A stretch of DNA of 64,000 nucleotides from Dysgonomonas sp. Marseille-P4677 (lineage in GTDB: Bacteria > Bacteroidota > Bacteroidia > Bacteroidales > Dysgonomonadaceae). Where the stretch lies: assembly GCF_016652235.1 (NCBI RefSeq), contig NZ_JAEPKU010000005.1, positions 1-64,000 on the forward strand, read 5' to 3'. Shown one piece after another: positions 26,752 through 35,623 of this stretch. A program made the position numbers and the translations under genes. Under the pieces are notes generated by a model. It ran no database searches. It saw nothing but the letters and a program-made list of their open reading frames with translations, and had not been told where the DNA came from. The first letter of the stretch is position 1, and every line of letters starts with the position of its first letter.

Positions 26752-29100
26752 ATGAGATTACGCTTTAACTACTCATCAAGAAAAGCTTGGGCTTCGTTCT
26801 TATGGTTATTTTGCCTTTTTTTGTTTACCGCTACGTCTGTGGCACAAACATATAAAATAAGTGGAACCGTTGTTGACTCCCAAACCAAAGAAACTCTAAT
26901 CGGTGTACCCATCATTATAAAAGACCGTAATGGGAACGGTGTCTCTTCTGACGAAAATGGGAAATATAGTATTAGCCTACCTAAGGGAGAATATACTTTA
27001 TTAGTAGATTATATAGGTTTCGAGAAAAGACAGATTGAGATATCACTTCATAAAAATATAATTAGAGATATAGAACTCAAACAAACATCTATTGGGCTTA
27101 GTGAAGTAGTTGTTTCAGCTGAGAGACCTGATGCTAATGTATCTGCTCCTCAGACAGGAGTTGAAAAACTTGAAATACAACAAATAAGTAAAATTCCAGT
27201 CTTGTTGGGCGAAAAGGATATTATAAAAACGATACAGCTCATGCCTGGAGTGCAAGGTGCGGGTGAAGGTAGTTCCGGGTTTTATGTTCGTGGTGGTAGT
27301 GCCGATCAGAACCTTATCTTGTTGGATAATGTTTCTCTCTACAATGCTTCTCATTTGATGGGTTTCTTTTCTACTTTCAATTCAGAAGTATTACGTGATG
27401 TTACATTATATAAAGGAGCTATGCCAGCCCAATACGGAGAGCGTCTCGCTTCTATACTCGATGTTCAGCAACGTAATGGAGACAATCAGAAATACCATGT
27501 TAATGGAGGCTTAGGATTAATCTCTTCCAACCTAAATGTTGAAGGACCCATACAAAAGGGGAAATCATCGTTCTTGGTAGGCGCAAGGCGTACTTATGCT
27601 GATGCAATAGCTCGTTTGTCGGGAGCTAAAGATGCTCAGAACGCCTATTTGTACTTTTATGATCTGAATATGAAACTCAATTTTGCATTATCGGATAAAG
27701 ATCAGCTTACTGTTTCAGGTTACTTGGGTAAGGATAAAATGGTATTGAAAGATGCTGCTGAAACTAATTGGGGTAATACTTTCTTAACCGTAAACTGGAA
27801 TAGGAGCATAAATAATAAGTGGGTATCCAAAACCTCTTTGGCGTATAATCAATACGATTATTATTTCGGTATGGAAGTAGGGATGGATTTGAGAGGAAAA
27901 GCGAAGATAAAAGATTATGGCTTGAAACAGGAGTTTTTGTTTCAGCAAAATAAAACTAGTCAGTGGCGTTTTGGACTACAATCTACAAGGCATGATCTTG
28001 CACCCGGAGATTATAACATAGATTCGGAACAAAAGAATTCTGTGAATCTACATCATCGTTATTCCCTAGAGAATGCAATATATGCTTCTAATCAGATAAA
28101 AATATCTGATAAGCTCGAAGTTGTATACGGATTGCGCATATCTGCTTTTATGGCACTAGGCAAAGGACAATATTATACGTTGGACGAAAATAATGAAGTC
28201 TTAGATAGTATATGGTATAATTCAGGTAAAGTTGTTAAAACATACCTCAATCTTGAACCTCGTTTATCTGCTGCATATAAACTGAATGATGTTTCTTCTA
28301 TAAAGGCGGCTTACGCCCGAACTGTTCAGAATATGCACCTACTATCATATTCAGCACAAGGAACACCTTTTGACCGATGGACCTCAAGTTCTAACAATGT
28401 AAAACCTCAGATAGCGGATCAGGTTTCTCTAGGGTACTTCCGTAATTTTTCCGATAATATGTTTGAGTTTAGCGTCGAAGGTTACTATAAGGATATGAGA
28501 AATCAAATAGATTTTAAAGATAATGCCGATATACAGGGATATGATGTTATTGAGACGGAAATACTATCGGGCAAGGGGCGTGCATATGGAGTCGAACTAA
28601 GTCTGAAAAAACGTTTAGGTAGACTTACCGGATGGATAGGATATACCTTGTCGAAATCGGAGAAGAAAATTAACGGGATAAACGAAGGTGAATGGTATAA
28701 TGCATTTCAGGATAGAACACATGATATATCCATTGTGGGGATGTATGAATTAAATCCTAAATGGTCATTATCGGCGGCATGGGTTTTCTATACAGGAAAT
28801 GCAATAACATATCCGAGTGGCAAATATCAGATAAATGGTAAAGATGTAATGTATTATGCTGAACGAAATGGTTACAGAATGCCTAACTATCATCGTCTCG
28901 ATTTAGGAGCGACATGCATATTGAAGAAAACATCGAAATTCCATTCGGAACTGGTTTTTGGACTTTATAATGCTTACGGACGAGAAAATGCTTATATGAT
29001 TCAGTTTCGTACTAATACAAAAGATCCGAACAAAACGACGGCTTATCAGTATTCTCTATTCACATTTGTTCCATCTATTTCATGGAATTTTAAATTTTAA
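26752..29100 (+). CDS. TonB-dependent outer-membrane receptor with carboxypeptidase-regulatory-like N-terminus
   Basis: The 782-residue protein has a signal peptide (to about residue 31, S-V-A-Q), a carboxypeptidase-regulatory-like beta-sandwich (about 35-115, I-S-G-T-V-V-D-S-Q-T-K), a plug domain (about 125-235, with V-R-G-G-S-A-D-Q-N-L-I-L-L-D) and a beta-barrel ending in W-N-F-K-F, with the usual aromatic last residue. Such receptors import substrates across the outer membrane using TonB energy. The next gene, 21 bases away, is a DUF4249 lipoprotein, a common partner that can act in place of SusD. The substrate is unknown. The pair lies beside a sigma factor operon but points away from it. 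Confidence 0.95.
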   Translation: MRLRFNYSSRKAWASFLWLFCLFLFTATSVAQTYKISGTVVDSQTKETLIGVPIIIKDRNGNGVSSDENGKYSISLPKGEYTLLVDYIGFEKRQIEISLHKNIIRDIELKQTSIGLSEVVVSAERPDANVSAPQTGVEKLEIQQISKIPVLLGEKDIIKTIQLMPGVQGAGEGSSGFYVRGGSADQNLILLDNVSLYNASHLMGFFSTFNSEVLRDVTLYKGAMPAQYGERLASILDVQQRNGDNQKYHVNGGLGLISSNLNVEGPIQKGKSSFLVGARRTYADAIARLSGAKDAQNAYLYFYDLNMKLNFALSDKDQLTVSGYLGKDKMVLKDAAETNWGNTFLTVNWNRSINNKWVSKTSLAYNQYDYYFGMEVGMDLRGKAKIKDYGLKQEFLFQQNKTSQWRFGLQSTRHDLAPGDYNIDSEQKNSVNLHHRYSLENAIYASNQIKISDKLEVVYGLRISAFMALGKGQYYTLDENNEVLDSIWYNSGKVVKTYLNLEPRLSAAYKLNDVSSIKAAYARTVQNMHLLSYSAQGTPFDRWTSSSNNVKPQIADQVSLGYFRNFSDNMFEFSVEGYYKDMRNQIDFKDNADIQGYDVIETEILSGKGRAYGVELSLKKRLGRLTGWIGYTLSKSEKKINGINEGEWYNAFQDRTHDISIVGMYELNPKWSLSAAWVFYTGNAITYPSGKYQINGKDVMYYAERNGYRMPNYHRLDLGATCILKKTSKFHSELVFGLYNAYGRENAYMIQFRTNTKDPNKTTAYQYSLFTFVPSISWNFKF

Positions 29101-29121
29101 ATAATTAATTAACAAAATTTT

Positions 29122-29931
29122 ATGAATAATCTAATCAATACATATAGTATAATATTCTTAGTAATAGTTTTAGCTTTTTCCGTGACTTCATGTGAAAAAG
29201 AAATTGATGTGTATCTTCGTTCGGTACCACCACGCATACAGATAGAAGGAATAGTAAAGCAGGATCAGCTAGCCCGTGTAAGAGTGAGCCAGACTCTCGA
29301 CTTTAATAACAATAGCGGATACCCTTTTCTCAAAGGAGCGATCGTTAAAATATCTGATAATAACGGCCTTTCTGAAATTCTGAAACAAGATGATTCCGGG
29401 TGGTATGTAGCCGAAACGCTCAAAGGTGAGATAGGGCATACCTACAATATGTCGGTAGTATACGAAGGGAAAGAGTATACATCGACATCGACAATGCCGC
29501 CGTTAGTAAAGTTAGATTCATTATCGATGTATAAAATTAAAGTAATGGATTATGCGGTTCCAATGATCCATTTTAATGATCCAAAAGGCAAGGAAAACCA
29601 GTATTATCGATGCCTTGTTTACATAAATGGTAAGCAATTGCCTGATATGACCGAGCTTGCCTTATCAGCCGAATTTATGGATGGAAGCCCGATCCATCAA
29701 TTTTTACCGGTATTTACCAATGATAGAGACGTAGATCCGATTAAACAAGGGGATGATATATTGATCGAATTCCAGAGCTTGGATAGAGGAGCTTATCTGT
29801 TTTTTAAGACATTGATGGATATCGAAAATTCTTTGGCCAATCCTACTACCAATATAAAAGGGGGTGCTTTGGGATATTTTAGTGCATGTACAGTCGATGA
29901 AATGTCGATCATAGCAGAGTGGGAGGAATGA
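29122..29931 (+). CDS. DUF4249 family lipoprotein, partner of the TonB receptor
   Basis: The 269-residue lipoprotein has a lipobox at about V-T-S-C (residues 21-24). The body starts with I-D-V-Y-L and P-P-R-I-Q-I-E-G, a beta-rich fold seen in DUF4249 proteins that accompany TonB receptors. It is probably a surface-exposed lid or substrate-binding subunit of the receptor encoded just upstream, with which it shares a transcript closed by the terminator at 29965. The ligand cannot be read from sequence. Confidence 0.88.
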   Translation: MNNLINTYSIIFLVIVLAFSVTSCEKEIDVYLRSVPPRIQIEGIVKQDQLARVRVSQTLDFNNNSGYPFLKGAIVKISDNNGLSEILKQDDSGWYVAETLKGEIGHTYNMSVVYEGKEYTSTSTMPPLVKLDSLSMYKIKVMDYAVPMIHFNDPKGKENQYYRCLVYINGKQLPDMTELALSAEFMDGSPIHQFLPVFTNDRDVDPIKQGDDILIEFQSLDRGAYLFFKTLMDIENSLANPTTNIKGGALGYFSACTVDEMSIIAEWEE

Positions 29932-29964
29932 TATCAGGTAAAAAATAATTAATTACAATGAAAA

Positions 29965-30018
29965 AATGGAGGAGGAAAATCAATATTAGAATGAGATTTC
30001 TTTCTCCATTCTTTATTT
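29965..30018 (+). terminator. Terminator after the DUF4249 gene
   Basis: A 14-pair stem (29965-29978 with 29997-30010) includes two G-U pairs and is followed by CTTTATTT. The arms hold AATGGAG and CTCCATT. A 20-codon frame through the stem is not considered a gene. Confidence 0.75.
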
Positions 30019-30040
30019 AGACATATGGTTTTTGATAATA

Positions 30041-31753
30041 CTAATTGTCCTCTGTAAATAGAATTTGGGATATTTCCTCTTCAGGCATTCCTACTTTGAC
30101 TAATTTATTCTTTAGCTCTAGTTTACGCAGCAACATATTATGCTTATGAGGCTTTACCCCTAATAAAATTGAAACTTCATTTCGTTTATACTCTTTATAA
30201 TACAACATAAATAACAATATTTTTTTATCATCCAAAACCGAAAGAGCGTCTTTTCCATAAGGCTTTTCTCGCAGGTAATCTTTTGCTAATTCAATAAGAT
30301 ATTGATTGGTATCATGCTTAAAGTTTTCCATGACATTCTTTATTTCTAAATATAGTTCAGGTTCTTCTGTTGTACCATATTCTTTAGCTAGCGCTTGTAC
30401 TTTTTTATCAATCTCGCCCCAGTTTGTGATAATATTTCCATATATATTATGCAAGTATTCAATAGACTTTGATTGTTGTTCCCATATTTTCTCTTTTGCG
30501 TCCATTTCAGCTTTTTGTCCCTCTAATTCGACTTCTAATAGCTTACGTTGCTCTGCTTCTTTCTGACGGAAATATTTTATTTTGAAATAAACTATAGCAG
30601 ATATTAGGAGGATCACAAGTATAGCACATACCCATAATAATTGATTGCGTACGTGTAAATTCTCTGCTTCTTTCTTTTTGAGCGTATCTTTATATTTTTG
30701 CTCCGCTTCTACTAATAACTTAGAATTATTAGCTTCATTGATTTTCAAATCGATGTCTTTCTGTAGGCTCGCATAATAAGAGGCTTCTTTATAGTCTCCT
30801 CGTTTTTGGTAATAATCTGAGAGGCTATTGTAAGACTCTTGTAAAGTATAAGGATATGTGATTTCAGGTAAGGATTCTTTAAGTAAGTTAGCATAATAAT
30901 CTGCTGAGTCAAGTTGATTTTTATTATTATATAGCATCAATAGGCTAAGATATATTCGTTTGTGCTCTTTTGGATTTAAAGTTTGATTTAATGCAAGATG
31001 CAAATACTTTTCGGCTTTTATATAGTCTTTTTTATCATTGTATATTGTTCCAAGCATATGTTCGAAAGTCACTTTGTATTGCGAATTGTTTAGCGATTTA
31101 GATATTATATATCCATCATTGAAAGAATTGTAGGCATTTTCTATATCTCCCATTTTTCTATATACCATACCTAAAGCCTTTCTTACTTCAAGGTTATATT
31201 CTTCGGTATTCTTTACTTTGTCGTAATATGTTAATGCCTGCTTATAATAGACAATAGCACTATCTAACATGTTTTTGTCATTATAAATATTGCCTATGAT
31301 ATTTGAACTTTTTGCCATCAATAGATTATTCTCGGCATCTTTCGCATAAAAGAGAGATAATCTTGAATGCTCCAGATCTTTGTAGGACAAGTTATTTTCA
31401 TAATATACACTAGCTGCATAAAGGTTAGCAAGAGCAGATAAGGCTGAGTTATTTTTACTATCGAAGTACTTTTGTGCTTCAAAAATTAGAGTATCAGACA
31501 CAATATTTTGTTTTGCTCTATATTTTGCCTGGACTTTTACTACAATATATAACATATAATTATTTTTATCCATAGTCTCAGGGTCAGAGATAGAATTCAA
31601 TAGGCGTAGTGCTTCCGATGGGTTTTCCTCTGCCTCCAGCCGGGCTTGTTGTAGTAATTCAGTCGAGTGATTTTTTTCTTTACATCCCTGTAATAATGGC
31701 ATTAAGAATATACTAAAGATATAGGTTAACACCTTGATAATTTCGATTCTCAT
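30041..31753 (-). CDS. Lipoprotein TPR regulator with coiled coil and C-terminal helix-turn-helix
   Basis: I chose the start at 31753 because it places a lipoprotein signal (L-L-Q-G-C, cysteine at about 24) at the N-terminus; the frame extends to 31798, but that start lies inside the hairpin at 31777-31810. The 570-residue protein has tetratricopeptide-like repeats (about 25-360), one membrane helix (about 375-392, L-L-W-V-C-A-I-L-V-I-L-L-I-S-A-I-V-Y), a coiled coil (about 400-450) and a C-terminal helix-turn-helix-like region (N-E-V-S-I-L-L-G). This layout is common in Bacteroidetes, often next to DUF3244 genes, and is thought to sense signals across the inner membrane. A lipobox with a later membrane helix is unusual, so the cysteine may not be lipidated. 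Confidence 0.85.
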   Translation of the reverse strand: MRIEIIKVLTYIFSIFLMPLLQGCKEKNHSTELLQQARLEAEENPSEALRLLNSISDPETMDKNNYMLYIVVKVQAKYRAKQNIVSDTLIFEAQKYFDSKNNSALSALANLYAASVYYENNLSYKDLEHSRLSLFYAKDAENNLLMAKSSNIIGNIYNDKNMLDSAIVYYKQALTYYDKVKNTEEYNLEVRKALGMVYRKMGDIENAYNSFNDGYIISKSLNNSQYKVTFEHMLGTIYNDKKDYIKAEKYLHLALNQTLNPKEHKRIYLSLLMLYNNKNQLDSADYYANLLKESLPEITYPYTLQESYNSLSDYYQKRGDYKEASYYASLQKDIDLKINEANNSKLLVEAEQKYKDTLKKKEAENLHVRNQLLWVCAILVILLISAIVYFKIKYFRQKEAEQRKLLEVELEGQKAEMDAKEKIWEQQSKSIEYLHNIYGNIITNWGEIDKKVQALAKEYGTTEEPELYLEIKNVMENFKHDTNQYLIELAKDYLREKPYGKDALSVLDDKKILLFMLYYKEYKRNEVSILLGVKPHKHNMLLRKLELKNKLVKVGMPEEEISQILFTEDN

Positions 31754-31776
31754 TAAACGTGGTGTTTTAATAATGA

Positions 31777-31810
31777 AGGGATTATGGCATTGAGCCATGC
31801 CATAATCCCT
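31777..31810. promoter_or_regulatory. 13-bp stem hairpin between the DUF3244 and TPR-HTH genes
   Basis: Perfect arms at 31777-31789 and 31798-31810 flank an 8-base loop. The plus strand after it is T-rich, the minus strand less so. It may terminate or process the DUF3244 transcript before the regulator gene. It also rules out the start at 31798 for that gene. Confidence 0.75.
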
Positions 31811-31826
31811 ATGAGGTGCTATAATT

Positions 31827-32210
31827 TTATTTGATCTTAAAACTGCTCCAATCTATCAAGTTATTATTCGAGTCTACACATTCAATTTTATAATCGCCCT
31901 TAGGCAAGATCGGTAGATCTATTAATAATTTCTTTTTTTGTTTTGTATTTACATTTCGTTTGTGATGTATAAGACCATATTCATCTTTTACGATCACACT
32001 AACATGATCTGATTCTTCTTGAAATGTTAATTCAATTTGGTTCACACCAATCTTTGAGGTTGGTGTACTATAAATCCTAGGCCTAACAGGCCTACCTCCC
32101 TGTCCGTCTCCATATGTTTCATCCTGATAGGTATTCGTGTCTATAGAAGCAATAATTACTCCTGAAAATAATAGGGTAAGTGCAAAGAGAAAAAGTCTGG
32201 TTTTCATCAT
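31827..32210 (-). CDS. DUF3244 family small secreted protein
   Basis: The 127-residue protein has a signal peptide (about 1-21, ending I-I-A-S) and a single small beta-sandwich (about 50-127) with L-P-K-G-D-Y-K-I-E, typical of DUF3244. These proteins are exported and of unknown function. They often sit directly upstream of TPR-HTH regulators, as here, so it may be a ligand or partner for the regulator. A proline-rich linker (R-P-V-R-P-R) joins the signal and the domain. Two starts, 32210 and 32207, are equally possible. Confidence 0.8.
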   Translation of the reverse strand: MMKTRLFLFALTLLFSGVIIASIDTNTYQDETYGDGQGGRPVRPRIYSTPTSKIGVNQIELTFQEESDHVSVIVKDEYGLIHHKRNVNTKQKKKLLIDLPILPKGDYKIECVDSNNNLIDWSSFKIK

Positions 32211-32592
32211 AATGCTAATTTATTTAAGTGTTCTTAATACTAATGTTCGTGTGGTATATTAGATTGTTCTTTTATACTATTATAGTGATTCGTTTTTTAA
32301 CAAATAATAGGTACTGAAGAAGAACTCTGTATTCTATTATTACTCAAGTTTGTACCCTAAAGATATATAACCTATAGATATTAAGGACATTCAGCAAACG
32401 TCATAAAGATTTTTTTTTATTGAAGTTTGTTTAAATAATTAATTAACAGATGTATATATGTGAAAAGGAGATAGTTTATATAGATTTTTTTTCGTTTATG
32501 ATGATTAAAAACGGGAGAAGTTAAGTATGATCTTCAGCCTTTTACAAAAAATTGTAGGTCTTCATTAAGCAGAATATAGAAATTTTTTTGTT
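32211..32592. other. 382-bp intergenic region upstream of the DUF3244 gene
   Basis: The region is AT-rich and holds the promoter for the minus-strand DUF3244 gene and the 3' flank of uvrB. I saw only weak inverted repeats (for example near 32541-32555) and no gene. Confidence 0.45.
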
Positions 32593-34608
32593 TTACTTTT
32601 TCGATTTTAATTCGTCTTCCAATCTGATTAATTGATCACGATATTGAGCAGCTTCTAAGAATTCCAATTTTTTAGCAGCAGTTGTCATTTGCTTTCTTGT
32701 TTTTTCAATCGCTTTCTTCAGCTCTTCTTTATTCATGTATTGTACCTTTTCCTCGGATGCAATAGCTAAAGAAGTGTCTTGATTGTATGATTGTACGACA
32801 GTATCTTCAGTTTTTCTTTGGCTGAAAACGGAGCTTAATGCTTTTTGTATCTGCTGAGGTGTAATACCGTGTTCTTCATTATAGGCCATTTGTTTTTCCC
32901 TACGACGATTTGTTTCGTTAATGGTCTTTTCCATACTTTCGGTTATCCTGTCGGCATAGAATATTACTTTCCCATTTACATTACGGGCAGCACGTCCTAC
33001 AGTCTGAGTTAATGAACGGTGGGAGCGAAGGAATCCTTCTTTATCGGCATCAAGTATCGCTACCAGAGAAACCTCCGGAAGGTCGAGTCCTTCACGTAGA
33101 AGGTTTACTCCTATTAATACATCAAATTCTCCCGCCCGCAAATCATCCATGATCTGTACACGATCGAGAGTGTCTACATCGGAGTGGATATATGCGCATT
33201 TTACCCCATTATTAGCTAGGAAGTTAGTTAATTCTTCTGCCATACGTTTGGTTAGTGTAGTCACCAGAGTTCGTTCTCTTTTATCCACACGTATTTGTAT
33301 TTCCTCCATCAGGTCGTCTATCTGATTTAAGCTAGGGCGTACATCGATAGGTGGATCGAGTAGTCCTGTCGGGCGTATTAATTGTTCCACAACAATACCC
33401 TCCGATTTTATCAGTTCATAATCGGCAGGAGTCGCACTCACATATATAGTCTGAGGTACTAGAGCTTCAAATTCTTCAAATTTCAAAGGTCTGTTATCAA
33501 GTGCGGCAGGTAAGCGGAATCCGTACTCTACAAGGTTTTCCTTTCGAGAGTGGTCTCCTCCATACATCGCTCTGATTTGTGGAATTGTTACATGGCTCTC
33601 GTCTATTACCATTAGAAAATCTTCAGGAAAGAAATCCAGTAAACAGAAAGGACGTGTTCCTGGCTTGCGATTGTCGAAATAACGGGAGTAATTCTCTATA
33701 CCTGAGCAGTGCCCAACTTCACGTATCATTTCCAAATCATAGGTTACACGTTCATAAAGACGTTTTGCTTCCAGATGTTTCCCTATAGATTGAAGAAAAT
33801 CTACTTGTCGTCCCAAATCTATATCTATTTCAGATATAGCTCTGACCATACGCTCTTTAGTAGTGACAAACAAGTTGGCCGGATATATTCGAAAATCATT
33901 ATATGTGCTTATTTTTACTCCGCTTAATGGATCGAGACATTCAATACTCTCTATTTCATCGCCCCAAAATACCACACGTACTATAGGATCTCCATAGGCG
34001 AGGAATACATCTACGGTATCTCCCTTTACTCTAAAATTACCGGCTTTAGGGTCAATTTCATTTCGCGAATAAAGTGCACTTACCAGCATGCGGAGAAATA
34101 CATCCCGAACCAGCTTCTGACCGGTTTGCAACTTTATTGTCGAATTTTCAAAGTCTTCTGGATTTCCCATGCCGTATAAACACGACACTGATGACACTAC
34201 AATTACATCGCGTCTTCCGGAGAGGAGGGAGGTTGTTGTTGCCAAACGGAGTTTCTCTATTTCTTCATTTATAGATAAATCCTTTTCTATATATGTATTC
34301 GTTGCAGGTATGTATGCTTCGGGTTGATAATAGTCGTAGTAAGAAACGAAATATTCAACTGCATTTTCAGGAAAAAAAGTTTTAAACTCGCTATACAATT
34401 GAGCGGCGAGAGTTTTGTTGTGGCTCAGTACTAAAGTCGGCTTGCCTACATTCTGGATAACATTTGCTACAGTAAAAGTTTTGCCCGAGCCTGTTACACC
34501 AAGAAGTGTCTGTGATGGTATGTTTTGTTCTACTCCTTCAGAAAGGGCTGCTATTGCAGCCGGTTGGTCTCCGGTTGGCTTATAGTTCGAGATTAATTTG
34601 AAATCCAT
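32593..34608 (-). CDS. uvrB: Excinuclease ABC subunit B
   Basis: UvrB is the damage-verifying helicase-like subunit of nucleotide excision repair, handed to DNA by UvrA and later bound by UvrC. The 671-residue protein is full length: Walker A G-V-T-G-S-G-K-T at 37-44, the beta-hairpin region at about 90-110 (Y-Y-D-Y-Y-Q-P-E-A-Y-I), D-E-S-H in motif II, T-V-G-R-A-A-R in motif VI and a C-terminal UVR domain (about 630-668) that contacts UvrC. It is divergent from the acyltransferase gene. Nothing is unusual. Confidence 0.98.
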   Translation of the reverse strand: MDFKLISNYKPTGDQPAAIAALSEGVEQNIPSQTLLGVTGSGKTFTVANVIQNVGKPTLVLSHNKTLAAQLYSEFKTFFPENAVEYFVSYYDYYQPEAYIPATNTYIEKDLSINEEIEKLRLATTTSLLSGRRDVIVVSSVSCLYGMGNPEDFENSTIKLQTGQKLVRDVFLRMLVSALYSRNEIDPKAGNFRVKGDTVDVFLAYGDPIVRVVFWGDEIESIECLDPLSGVKISTYNDFRIYPANLFVTTKERMVRAISEIDIDLGRQVDFLQSIGKHLEAKRLYERVTYDLEMIREVGHCSGIENYSRYFDNRKPGTRPFCLLDFFPEDFLMVIDESHVTIPQIRAMYGGDHSRKENLVEYGFRLPAALDNRPLKFEEFEALVPQTIYVSATPADYELIKSEGIVVEQLIRPTGLLDPPIDVRPSLNQIDDLMEEIQIRVDKRERTLVTTLTKRMAEELTNFLANNGVKCAYIHSDVDTLDRVQIMDDLRAGEFDVLIGVNLLREGLDLPEVSLVAILDADKEGFLRSHRSLTQTVGRAARNVNGKVIFYADRITESMEKTINETNRRREKQMAYNEEHGITPQQIQKALSSVFSQRKTEDTVVQSYNQDTSLAIASEEKVQYMNKEELKKAIEKTRKQMTTAAKKLEFLEAAQYRDQLIRLEDELKSKK

Positions 34609-34776
34609 TTCTTATCGTCTATCTTTCTTTAGTAGGTCAAAGATAATAAGAATTGGGTATTTCTATTTTTAAATTACACCTATTAACTCTTTTCCAATGA
34701 AGAGGTTTACTGACAGAGCTTTTATTACTAGAATAACTTCAAATAAAAATTGGATACACACTTAATTAAAAAAATG

Positions 34777-34784
34777 TATTTTTG
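34777..34784 (+). promoter_or_regulatory. Bacteroidetes -7 box (TATTTTTG) before the acyltransferase
   Basis: This exact TAnnTTTG match is 25 bases before the ATG at 34810, with a TTG at 34750 as a possible -33 element (slightly wide spacing). It makes the start at 34750 unlikely, since that lies upstream of the promoter. Confidence 0.6.
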
Positions 34785-34809
34785 TATATTGAACCGAAAT
34801 ATCAAGAGC

Positions 34810-35541
34810 ATGAAAAGAATCATAACCTTCTTGTATCAACTGTTTATATTCGCACCTATTTTTGTGGTGGCAACTATAATTACGGCTGTTACAGTTATGA
34901 TAGGTTGCCTTATAGGCAATCGTACATTTTGGGGATATTATCCGCCGCACCTTTGGAGTAAACTCGCCTGCCGCCTGGCTTTATGTCGGATCAAAATAGT
35001 TCGGCATGGAAATCTTGATCCCAATCAGTCATATGTATTTGTACCTAATCATCAAGGTGCATTCGATATTTTCCTTATATATGGTTATCTTAACCAAAAT
35101 ATAAAATGGGTACAAAAACAGGAGTTAAGAAAAATTCCTTTTGTAGGTAAAGCCTCAGAAATAGCAGGCCATGTATTTGTAGACCAGGCAAATGTTAAAT
35201 CTATGAAAGAAACTATTATGAAGGTGGAAGCTCAATTGGGAGAAGGTTCTTCCATGGTTATATTCCCTGAAGGAGCAAGGACTAAAACCGGTGAAATGGG
35301 ACGCTTCAAGAGAGGAGCATTTGTGATTGCAAAAGAGATGGGCTTGCCTATTGTTCCTATAACTGTAAACGGGCCCTTTGATCTGATGAAGATACATACT
35401 TATTTGATCAATCCTTGTAAACTTGAATTGATTGTACATGAACCCATTTCAACAGAAGGACTTACCGATGAAAATATGCTTGAGTTTATAAATGATTGTC
35501 GTGAAATTGTACATTCGGGCTTATGGGAGAAATATAAATGA
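34810..35541 (+). CDS. 1-acylglycerol-3-phosphate acyltransferase (PlsC family)
   Basis: From the ATG at 34810 the protein has 243 residues. A hydrophobic segment (about 5-35) anchors it to the inner membrane. The acyltransferase motif N-H-x4-D is N80-H81 to D86, and the phosphate-binding F-P-E-G is at 152-155. It adds a second acyl chain to lysophosphatidic acid in phospholipid synthesis, or does the same for a related acceptor. A promoter box at 34777 fixes the start; the frame extends to a TTG at 34750, which is not used here. Confidence 0.93.
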   Translation: MKRIITFLYQLFIFAPIFVVATIITAVTVMIGCLIGNRTFWGYYPPHLWSKLACRLALCRIKIVRHGNLDPNQSYVFVPNHQGAFDIFLIYGYLNQNIKWVQKQELRKIPFVGKASEIAGHVFVDQANVKSMKETIMKVEAQLGEGSSMVIFPEGARTKTGEMGRFKRGAFVIAKEMGLPIVPITVNGPFDLMKIHTYLINPCKLELIVHEPISTEGLTDENMLEFINDCREIVHSGLWEKYK

Positions 35542-35591
35542 TTAAAAAACGAATTAAAAAGTTTAGTTCCTAATACAAAGGCAATTTTTTG

Positions 35592-35599
35592 TACTTTTG
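35592..35599 (+). promoter_or_regulatory. Bacteroidetes -7 box (TACTTTTG) before the LysM gene
   Basis: This exact TAnnTTTG match is 24 bases before the ATG at 35624, and it excludes the TTG at 35597 as start because that codon lies within the box. Confidence 0.6.
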
Positions 35600-35623
35600 T
35601 GCCTTTACTTAACATTGATCAAT

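Noticed and set aside
29958-30020. 20-codon frame in the gap after the DUF4249 gene
   Set aside because: It lies within the stem of a terminator (29965-30010).
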